Positions 8,771-13,963 of a DNA stretch of 13,963 bases are shown piece by piece. The first letter of the stretch is position 1. Every line of letters starts with the position of its first letter. The position numbers and the translations under genes were made by a program. The notes under the pieces were generated by a model. It was given only the letters and a program-made list of their open reading frames with translations, ran no database searches and was not told the origin of the DNA. The DNA lies in contig DHVX01000003.1 in the NCBI GenBank assembly GCA_002412885.1, positions 1 through 13,963 of the forward strand, read 5' to 3'. Source of the stretch: Bacteroidales bacterium UBA5197. GTDB lineage: Bacteria; Bacteroidota; Bacteroidia; Bacteroidales; Lentimicrobiaceae.

Positions 8771-8980
8771 CGCTTGGCCAAGCAGCATTTAGCTTCGTTG
8801 AGCTCCCTTCGGTCGGTTGTAATGCTAGGCTAAGCGGCATTTGCAATGCTCGGCCAAGCCATTTAGCTTCGTTGAGCTCCCTTCAGGTCGGTTGCAATGC
8901 CGCTCTGCTAAGCTCATCTGTTCGGCTAAGCGGCATTTGCAATGCCGCTTTGAACATCATTGAATTTGCAATTCAATAAA
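8771..8980 (+). repeat. REP-like tandem repeat units A and B
   Basis: Two related units follow one another. The segment CATTTAGCTTCGTTGAGCTC (8786 onward) with its continuation to AATGC at 8825 recurs at 8860-8900 with one inserted base and one substitution. Each copy is preceded by GGCCAAGC and followed by CGGCTAAGCGGCATTTGCAATG. The last 59 bases (8922-8980) recur on the far side of the IS. The block is GC-richer than its flanks, full of GGCATT/AATGCC palindromes, and has no believable gene. This resembles repetitive extragenic palindromes (REP/BIME), but no REP-associated transposase is in the window. Confidence 0.75.
8928..8977 (+). repeat. Paired perfect hairpins of the REP-like unit (left copy)
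   Basis: First hairpin: AAGCGGCATT-TGC-AATGCCGCTT (8928-8950), a perfect 10-bp stem with a 3-nt loop. After 8 bases follows the second: ATTGAATT-TGC-AATTCAAT (8959-8977), a perfect 8-bp stem with the same TGC loop. One stem is GC-rich and the other AT-rich, yet both share the core ATTTGCAAT. Confidence 0.8.
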
Positions 8981-9029
8981 TGTTGCTATAAAACTAATGT
9001 TCCTAAAAAAACGAGATTGATCGTCCCCC

Positions 9030-9039
9030 TTTTTTGAAA
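9030..9039 (+). repeat. Target site duplication, left copy (TTTTTTGAAA)
   Basis: TTTTTTGAAA occurs immediately outside the left inverted repeat and again, in the same orientation, at 10478-10487 immediately outside the right one. A perfect 10-bp direct repeat at the exact borders of an IS4-family element is the expected mark of transposition. Confidence 0.85.
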
Positions 9040-9055
9040 CTACGGTGTGTACACA
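9040..9055 (+). repeat. IS left terminal inverted repeat
   Basis: CTACGGTGTGTACACA. It matches the inverted right end with one mismatch (T versus A at position 9). The inner part contains the palindrome GTGTACAC (9047-9054), and GTACAC occurs again at 9069-9074, just before the transposase start. Confidence 0.85.
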
Positions 9056-9061
9056 AATTAT

Positions 9062-9069
9062 TAGCTTTG
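9062..9069 (+). promoter_or_regulatory. Likely -7 promoter box of the transposase (TAGCTTTG)
   Basis: TAGCTTTG is an exact match to TAnnTTTG and ends 13 bases before the transposase ATG. The only upstream TTG candidate (9034-9036) is about 25 bases away, longer than usual, and lies in the target duplication outside the element. The mRNA leader would be only a few bases long. Confidence 0.45.
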
Positions 9070-9082
9070 TACACTAAAAAGT

Positions 9083-10477
9083 ATGGAGCTAAAATTCGAA
9101 AATTGCTTTGGAGATGCGCGACTCCAAAAACGGGCAATAAAAATGACCCGAGAGTTATTTTCAAAATCCGTTCATTCCATTAGGCAAATTTCAAGCGATT
9201 ATGCTAGTCAGCGTGGATGGTATCGATTTCTAGGGAATAAAAAAACTACAGAGCAATCAATTATTAAAGAGATCACTAAACAATGCTATTTATCGGTAAA
9301 AGGAAGAGTTGTGCTAAGCATACAGGACACCTCGGAAATAAACCTTTACAATCACAAAAATAGAATTCAAATAGATGATTCAATCGGAACTACAACATCT
9401 TCGGATTTTGGCTTGGGATTTTTCGTTCACCCGTCATTTGTGGTTGATGCCCAATGTGGTTTTCCTATTGGATTTTCTGACATTAAGGTTTGGAATAGGT
9501 CAAATGGAAAAACAACTAAATATGAACGAGAGTACAAAAAACTGCCTATTGAGCAGAAGGAATCCTATAAGTGGATTGAATCTTCCATAAAGTCGAAGGA
9601 ATCTCTTGCCGAAGCATCAACGGTAATTATTGTTCAAGATAGAGAGGGCGATATTTATGATCAGTTTGCAATTGTTCCTGACGCCAAAACACATTTATTG
9701 ATTCGATCAAAATCCGACAGAATGTTGGCCGAGGGTATTAAATTATCTGACAAGCTAGCAGCGTGTGAAGTAGCAGGGACCTATTCAATAAATATACCCG
9801 GTGACAAGCGAAAAAAACAAACTAAACGAACTGCAATTCTATCGGTTCGTTTTTGTCCGATCAAATTAAAACGGCCAGGTTCAGCATCAAAGAATTTGAA
9901 AGGCGAGATAGAATTATATTCAGTTGAGGCAAAAGAGATTAATGCTGAATCTGATCAAGTAATTAATTGGAAGATATTGACAACATTGCCTGTAACTACC
10001 ATAGAAGAAGCATTGTGTATTCTAGAATGGTATAGTTGGCGTTGGATAATAGAAGAAATATTCAGAATTCTTAAAGAGGAAGGCTATAACATTGAAGCTA
10101 GTGAGTTAGAATCGGCTAAATCTATCAAAAAGCTATCTCTATTGATGTTGGCCACAATAACAAAACTTCTCCAGATGCGCTATTGCTATAGCATCCCAGA
10201 AGGAGAAACGCTAGAATCAATAATGTGCTTCACTGAAGAACAACAAGAATGCTTAGAGCACCAATGTGTGACACTCGAAGGAAAAACGGAGAAACTCAAG
10301 AACCCTTACCCGATTAACTCCCTTGCCAGAGCGACGTGGGTTATTGCTCGTCTTGGTGGATGGAAAGGGTATAAATCTGAACGAAGTCCAGGAATCACAA
10401 CCTTATGGATGGGCTTACGAAGATTTTACGATATATATGAAGGATGGGCATTGTCAAAAGATGTGTACTCACCGTAG
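9083..10477 (+). CDS. IS4-family (Tn5/IS50-like) DDE transposase
   Basis: 464 residues, about the length of the Tn5 transposase. Residues 1-75 match the Tn5-type N-terminal DNA-binding domain (FGDARLQKRA, then ASQRGWYRFLGN). The catalytic core shows the first aspartate in QDTSEINL (D82), the second in VQDREGDIYD (D186), and the glutamate within Y317-x2-R320-x3-E324-x6-K331, the full YREK signature. The C-terminal stretch ARATWVIARLGGWKGY...LWMGLRRFYDIYEGW is typical of this branch. It cuts and joins the element's ends, acting on the inverted repeats that frame the gene. The start at 9083 is the first ATG after the likely -7 box, with no Shine-Dalgarno. The stop TAG forms the last three bases of the element, so the last codons are read from the right inverted repeat. 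Base composition is more AT-rich than the flanking genes, fitting horizontal origin. Confidence 0.93.
   Translation: MELKFENCFGDARLQKRAIKMTRELFSKSVHSIRQISSDYASQRGWYRFLGNKKTTEQSIIKEITKQCYLSVKGRVVLSIQDTSEINLYNHKNRIQIDDSIGTTTSSDFGLGFFVHPSFVVDAQCGFPIGFSDIKVWNRSNGKTTKYEREYKKLPIEQKESYKWIESSIKSKESLAEASTVIIVQDREGDIYDQFAIVPDAKTHLLIRSKSDRMLAEGIKLSDKLAACEVAGTYSINIPGDKRKKQTKRTAILSVRFCPIKLKRPGSASKNLKGEIELYSVEAKEINAESDQVINWKILTTLPVTTIEEALCILEWYSWRWIIEEIFRILKEEGYNIEASELESAKSIKKLSLLMLATITKLLQMRYCYSIPEGETLESIMCFTEEQQECLEHQCVTLEGKTEKLKNPYPINSLARATWVIARLGGWKGYKSERSPGITTLWMGLRRFYDIYEGWALSKDVYSP
10462..10477 (-). repeat. IS right terminal inverted repeat, overlapping the transposase stop
   Basis: Plus strand TGTGTACTCACCGTAG. 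The whole repeat is coding: it encodes the last residues of the transposase (VYSP) and its TAG stop. Confidence 0.85.
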
Positions 10478-10487
10478 TTTTTTGAAA
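10478..10487 (+). repeat. Target site duplication, right copy (TTTTTTGAAA)
   Basis: Identical to 9030-9039. It is followed by GGGGG (10488-10492), while the left copy is preceded by CCCCC (9025-9029). Confidence 0.85.
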
Positions 10488-10530
10488 GGGGGAGAAGAGG
10501 GGGATAAAAAAAGAAGTTTCTAAGCTACAT

Positions 10531-10626
10531 CGGCCAAGCGGCATTTAGCTTCGCTGAGCTCGTGCGCTCGGCTAAGCGGCATTTTCAATGCCGCTTTGAA
10601 CATCATTGAATTTGCAATTCAATAAA
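10531..10626 (+). repeat. REP-like repeat unit C with paired hairpins
   Basis: Same orientation as the left array. It contains CGGCCAAGCGGCATTTAGCTTCG... in shortened form, and then a 59-base block (10568-10626) matching 8922-8980 at 58 of 59 positions. Hairpins: AAGCGGCATT-TTC-AATGCCGCTT (10574-10596) and ATTGAATT-TGC-AATTCAAT (10605-10623). The only difference from the left copy falls in the loop of the first hairpin (TGC to TTC). An additional imperfect stem is GCTTCGCTGAGC against GCTCGGCTAAGC with loop TCGTGC (10 of 12 pairs). Confidence 0.75.
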
Positions 10627-10669
10627 CCACGGAAATAATTTTTCTGACATGCACTTTCCATAAACAGCG

Positions 10670-10702
10670 AAAAGTGGTGTCTTACCAAGGACACCACTTT
10701 TT
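10670..10702. terminator. Bidirectional intrinsic terminator
   Basis: AAAAGTGGTGTC, an 8-base loop (TTACCAAG), then GACACCACTTTT form a perfect 12-bp stem with T runs on both strands. It lies 27 bp past the stop of the porin gene and also downstream of the plus-strand transposase, so it can end transcription from both sides. Confidence 0.85.
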
Positions 10703-10728
10703 CGATCAATAAACACACCAACCAAATA

Positions 10729-12063
10729 TTAGAATCTGTATTGTAATCTCATTTGAAGAGTACCTGCATTATCATCCTCAAAATAATAGTTATCAATGAG
10801 GGTATGCGTGTAATGAAGCATTAACCTTGTATTTGGAGTAAAGTCATAGTTGGCACCAACAGTAATAGTCTGTACAATTCCTCCGGCAATGCTGGTAGAA
10901 ACAGGCGGATAGTCTGTAATTCCGCTTTCAGGGAAGAATCGGTTCTGACCTTTCCAGAACACATCACCTTCTGTAATATCGTTAAGTGTTGTAAAGCTGT
11001 AACGTCCAACCAGTTCCAGTGCGTTGTTATCCATAAGCCTGGTAAGCAACGCATTCTTTTTGTCGTATCTGTACGAAGAACCTTTAAGCAAATAACCAAA
11101 TTCAACATAACCACCATAGAAATTAAGAGCGGTAAGGCTTGGATTTCCATTTAACCAGCTCTTTAGCGTTGTCCAGCTCCAGTATCCACCCAACTGATTT
11201 TCGAAAAGCAATTGGTCAGGACGGTCACGAACAATGTGAGAGCCGATAAACTCGCCCTGCACAAATGTTTTGCCGCTGACAGCAAGAAACTCCATACCAT
11301 ATTTTATTTCTTCACTGGCCCATTTAACATCAGTTCCTATAAAGTGAACACTTTTGTCAACATTCGTTTCCAATGATGAGCCGAGGTGCATGTTTCTGAC
11401 AAAAATTTCAGGATTTCCTTCAACATAACCGGTTCCGATTTTGCTGTACCTTCCTATAACCCCAAAATGTATTGACCTGTCGTCATTCTGTACGGGACGG
11501 AATAAAAACCTTCCGCTTGCTGCAAACCCCTGATCACCAGCAGCCTGATTGTTATAAAGATTTTCGGTAAACAAACCGGCTTCACCAAAAAGTTTACTGC
11601 CGGCATGTTTAAATGATACACCAAGCGCCCGTCCGGGAGCCAGTACATTTACCGGAGTCGATCTTGAAATAAAATGCAGGTCAGACTGACTGGTATTATA
11701 GCTGATTGAGAATGGTTCAGGACCATAACCCATGCGCAAAGAGTTTTTATCAGAAAAGTTATAACGCACGAAAGCGTTTTTCTGAGTTAAAATGCCTTTT
11801 CCAAAATCTACATCGTAATATGCATCCCATTTTCCCTGCACAATGGATAAGCGGATTCTGGCATCAGATACTGAAGCACCTGATTTAAGCGGAGTATAAT
11901 CCTGAAGATACAGAGCTCCATCAACTGACAAACGTGCGCCGACCGAAATCTTAAGATCATTTTTGTCGGTGAGGGTTAAACCCAAATTGGTATCCTGGGC
12001 CATGATAAAAACAGGGCTTAAGAGCAGTACCAATATTAAAACATATTGAGATATTTGTTTCAT
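10729..12063 (-). CDS. Porin_O_P (OprO/OprP-type) outer-membrane porin
   Basis: 444 residues with a signal peptide (hydrophobic YVLILVLLLSPVFIMA, cleavage likely before QDTN). The mature part shows the family pattern: KISVGARLSVDGALYLQD near the start, DARIRLSIVQGKWDAYYDVDF, FVRYNF...LRMGYGPEPFSI, and APGRALGVSFKHAG, with alternating beta-strands and a terminal aromatic residue (LQMRLQYRF), the usual outer-membrane insertion signal. Well-studied members are phosphate- or polyphosphate-selective channels. Here the neighbours suggest passage of glycerophosphodiesters, glycerol-3-phosphate or phosphate; that substrate is inferred from context, not from the sequence. It is third in the glpT-GDPD-porin operon, 29 bp after the GDPD stop, and is followed by a strong terminator. 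Confidence 0.87.
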   Translation of the reverse strand: MKQISQYVLILVLLLSPVFIMAQDTNLGLTLTDKNDLKISVGARLSVDGALYLQDYTPLKSGASVSDARIRLSIVQGKWDAYYDVDFGKGILTQKNAFVRYNFSDKNSLRMGYGPEPFSISYNTSQSDLHFISRSTPVNVLAPGRALGVSFKHAGSKLFGEAGLFTENLYNNQAAGDQGFAASGRFLFRPVQNDDRSIHFGVIGRYSKIGTGYVEGNPEIFVRNMHLGSSLETNVDKSVHFIGTDVKWASEEIKYGMEFLAVSGKTFVQGEFIGSHIVRDRPDQLLFENQLGGYWSWTTLKSWLNGNPSLTALNFYGGYVEFGYLLKGSSYRYDKKNALLTRLMDNNALELVGRYSFTTLNDITEGDVFWKGQNRFFPESGITDYPPVSTSIAGGIVQTITVGANYDFTPNTRLMLHYTHTLIDNYYFEDDNAGTLQMRLQYRF

Positions 12064-12092
12064 TTCTATTCGTTTTTTGTGTTAAAACTAAA

Positions 12093-13397
12093 TCAATAAC
12101 CCAGATTAATAAGAACTTCAAGCGCAGTACCCGCTGCACCAATTGGCCTGACTCCCTTTTCTTTGTAGAAATTAAGGGTCATTTCGGCACGATTGGTAAA
12201 CATCCCATCTACCAAAGGACGGTTAGGAATGTTTGATCCTGTATTATTGTAGAAATATTCACCATAATACTGACCCATCTGCTCTCTTGTATCAAAGGAG
12301 TAGGCATGAATTGCAACACCTGATTTGTGCATAAGTTCTGACTGCCAGGGTTTCAGAAGTTCCGGGTATTTATTGGGTGCACCAGCAATACTTGGCCCCA
12401 TGAAAACTGCATTGTTTTCAATTCCGAAATTAATAAACTCAGCATATGTTCTGGGATCATCGTTAGGCATATCGGTTGGTCCGTTACCCAGCCACAAAAG
12501 GAAGCATGTAGGAACTTTGCCGGCAAAAATACCATTAAGAAGTCTCAGGCTCTCGAGAGAGAATGTCTGCAATATTACTTTGCCATTGGTATTTCCGACG
12601 TTCACTTTCTGGCTGCCGTCTGTATCTGTGTAAAACTGATTATTATTGGGCTCTGGCTGAGTAAGAATGTTCCAACCAAGACGATCAAGCTCAGTATAAA
12701 GAGCAGCTTCAATACCTGGATTTACCCATGGCTCTTTGGTTTCGATATAGATACCAGGTCTGTGACCGTTATCCATAGGATCAGGCTCATATTCAAAAGT
12801 GTATTTTACTGTGCCATCGGCATTTGTAACTTTTGAATAAATCCTCTCCTGTGTAATCGGATCGCGTTTTATTCTCATCCCCTGAGCAATCATAATCATA
12901 TCTTCCAGTGTGGAGATATATTGTTTTTGGGTTGAGAAGCTGGCACGGGCTTGTTCAGGCCTTGCATCGTTAAACCAGGTACCTGCATCCAGCTGCATCA
13001 GTTCTTCATAAGTAAAAGAACTGGCTGGGAGAAATTCCCTGTCAGGAAAAATATTTTCAATATCACTGGTACGCTTCAGTTCGTAATCGTGCAAAGCGAG
13101 AATTACACCATCTTTGGTAATCTGAAGATCAGCCTCAATGTAATCAGCACCAATATTGCGGGCCCATCTGAATGCTGCTTCAGTTTCTTCAGGAACCCAG
13201 AAAGTAGAACCCCTGTGAGCAAATACTGCATTCTCGGGAACATAATTCCTTATTGCAGTAAGTTCAGGTGAAAGTTGCAAAACTTTCACATTTTTGTAAT
13301 CCTGCGTTTCGTCAGCGAAGTTGTCTCTTTCGCAGGAAGAAATCACGAGTGCGCCAATTAAAGCGCAAAATAATGAAGCTTTCCTTGTCATAATCAT
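12093..13397 (-). CDS. Glycerophosphodiester phosphodiesterase lipoprotein (GlpQ-like)
   Basis: 434 residues. The N-terminus is a lipoprotein signal (CALIGALVISSC, lipid-bearing Cys22) followed by an acidic stretch (ERDNFADETQD) of the kind that can route Bacteroidota lipoproteins to the cell surface; the latter is inference. The GDPD barrel starts at residue ~55: AHRG (H61, R62), the metal-ligand pattern ADYIEADLQ (E88, D90), ALHDYELKRTSD (H103, the second catalytic histidine), and IYIETK (E219). The segment 140-212 contains an insertion (ITQERIYSKVTNADG) relative to short GDPDs. The enzyme hydrolyses glycerophosphodiesters to sn-glycerol-3-phosphate and an alcohol. It lies 11 bp after the stop of the glpT-like gene, which would import the product. 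A second ATG two codons downstream (13391) is an alternative start with no effect on the prediction. Confidence 0.92.
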   Translation of the reverse strand: MIMTRKASLFCALIGALVISSCERDNFADETQDYKNVKVLQLSPELTAIRNYVPENAVFAHRGSTFWVPEETEAAFRWARNIGADYIEADLQITKDGVILALHDYELKRTSDIENIFPDREFLPASSFTYEELMQLDAGTWFNDARPEQARASFSTQKQYISTLEDMIMIAQGMRIKRDPITQERIYSKVTNADGTVKYTFEYEPDPMDNGHRPGIYIETKEPWVNPGIEAALYTELDRLGWNILTQPEPNNNQFYTDTDGSQKVNVGNTNGKVILQTFSLESLRLLNGIFAGKVPTCFLLWLGNGPTDMPNDDPRTYAEFINFGIENNAVFMGPSIAGAPNKYPELLKPWQSELMHKSGVAIHAYSFDTREQMGQYYGEYFYNNTGSNIPNRPLVDGMFTNRAEMTLNFYKEKGVRPIGAAGTALEVLINLGY

Positions 13398-13408
13398 TCA
13401 ATTTAGTG

Positions 13409-13963
13409 TTAGGTTACTTTTTTTATTTGTAATTCAGCTTTACGTGTTAATAAGATCAGAAGCATTGCAATCAGCGATGATGCCAGCAGCAAATAAAATC
13501 CGCCATCCCATCCGTAATGTTCAACCATATACCCCATTCCAATATTTGCAAGCAAGGATGTGCCAATCAGATAGCCAAAAAGGCCTGTCAGACCGGCAGC
13601 TGTACCTGCAGCCTTTTTAGGAACAAGGTCAAGTGCATGAACCCCGATAAGCATAACCGGACCATAAATAAAGAACCCGATTGCGATTAGAGATAGGTTA
13701 TCAATTAGCATGTGTCCGGGAGGGTTTTTCCAGTAAACCAGCGTTGCGATAAAAACCAGTGCCATAAAGATTATGGTAGTTTCCGTTCTTCTGCCCTTAA
13801 AAACCTTATCACTTATATATCCACAAACAATGGTTCCCGGAATTGCTGCCCATTCATATGCAAAATAAGCCCAGCCAACCTCACTTATTGAATACCCTTT
13901 TGCTTCTTTCAGGTAGGTTGGTGCCCAATCAAGCACTCCATACCTGACCATATATACAAAAGC
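13409..13963 (-). CDS. glpT: Glycerol-3-phosphate transporter GlpT (MFS), C-terminal part
   Basis: The C-terminal 184 residues are present; the frame is open to the right edge (AFVYMVRYGVLDW...), so the gene starts outside the window and the ATG at 13951 is internal. The segments RYGVLDWAPTYLKEAKGY, GPVMLIGVHALDLVPKKAAG, TAAGLTGLFGYLIGTS and HYGWDGGFYLLL closely match the organophosphate:phosphate antiporter family, and are closest to GlpT as I know it. About five membrane helices are visible, from near SEVGWAYFAYEWAA to SLIAMLLILLTRK. GlpT imports sn-glycerol-3-phosphate in exchange for phosphate across the inner membrane. It is the first visible gene of the operon; the promoter and any upstream genes are outside the window. 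UhpT- or UhpC-like paralogues are a less likely alternative. Confidence 0.9.
   Translation of the reverse strand, partial: AFVYMVRYGVLDWAPTYLKEAKGYSISEVGWAYFAYEWAAIPGTIVCGYISDKVFKGRRTETTIIFMALVFIATLVYWKNPPGHMLIDNLSLIAIGFFIYGPVMLIGVHALDLVPKKAAGTAAGLTGLFGYLIGTSLLANIGMGYMVEHYGWDGGFYLLLASSLIAMLLILLTRKAELQIKKVT

Larger units (their letters stand above)
9040..10477 (+). mobile_element. Complete IS4-family insertion sequence, 1438 bp
   Basis: The element is bounded by 16-bp inverted repeats (CTACGGTGTGTACACA left; CTACGGTGAGTACACA right, read inward; 15 of 16 match) and by 10-bp direct repeats outside them. It encodes a single full-length transposase with the complete DDE and YREK residues, so it looks intact and possibly active. 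The right end coincides with the transposase stop codon. The empty site, rebuilt by removing the element and one direct repeat, reads CCCCCTTTTTTGAAAGGGGG, a palindrome. I do not recognise a named IS. Confidence 0.88.

Noticed and set aside
8743..8979. 78-residue plus-strand open frame
   Set aside because: It lies almost wholly in the REP-like repeats; its repeated peptide (LSGICNA) simply mirrors the DNA repeat, and it has no family resemblance.
8771..8980. CRISPR array
   Set aside because: Repeats are unequal, overlapping and hairpin-rich with no regular unique spacers and no cas genes nearby.
9025..9054. A 30-bp IS inverted repeat starting at CCCCC/GGGGG
   Set aside because: At first the ends seemed to match over 30 bp with a 4-base mismatch block. 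The central TTTTTTGAAA is in direct, not inverted, orientation, so it is the target duplication, and the C/G tracts are host palindrome arms.
9004..10514. TAAAAAAA on both sides of the IS as a target duplication
   Set aside because: It would leave unmatched DNA between it and the inverted repeats; the perfect 10-bp repeat directly at the borders explains the data better.

Overview
The window looks like chromosomal DNA of a Bacteroidota bacterium. The evidence is a type IX secretion (T9SS) type B sorting domain on a giant secreted protein, a DUF5916/CBM9-like outer-membrane protein, a Porin_O_P porin, starts without clear Shine-Dalgarno sequences, and -7 boxes of the TAnnTTTG type. The species cannot be named from this sequence. 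All resident genes lie on the minus strand; the only plus-strand gene is a transposase.

Layout by region. 1-896: N-terminal part of a secreted fibronectin-III protein that runs off the left edge and has no ATG start. 897-1400: non-coding. 1401-5522: 1373-residue secreted protein (lamin-tail-like domain, Fn3 domain, one Ig-like domain, nine ~89-residue Ig/PKD-like repeats, T9SS type B sorting domain). 5523-5941: spacer with a possible -7 box, an AATTTCC repeat cluster and a strongly strand-biased C-rich (minus strand G-rich) array that abuts the stop of the next gene. 5942-8566: DUF5916 outer-membrane protein. 8567-10728: a large non-coding island of REP-like hairpin repeats, into which an intact IS4-family element has inserted. 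10729-13963: an apparent operon.

The insertion sequence can be delimited to the base. It spans 9040-10477 (1438 bp), has 16-bp terminal inverted repeats with one mismatch, and is flanked by a perfect 10-bp direct repeat, TTTTTTGAAA. Its last three bases are the TAG stop of the transposase. Removing the element and one copy of the direct repeat restores CCCCCTTTTTTGAAAGGGGG, so the element landed in the centre of a palindrome. REP-like units with paired hairpins lie on both sides in the same orientation.

The right-hand operon (transcribed right to left: glpT, then a GDPD lipoprotein, then a Porin_O_P porin) makes sense as one pathway. The porin would admit organophosphates, the lipoprotein phosphodiesterase would release glycerol-3-phosphate, and GlpT would import it in exchange for phosphate. 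A perfect 12-bp stem with T runs on both sides separates this operon from the repeat/IS island.

No RNA genes, CRISPR arrays or phage genes were seen. I did not find a clearly new multigene system. The best leads are the REP-like repeat family, the palindrome-targeting IS whose stop codon is its own end, and the G-rich array after the DUF5916 gene.
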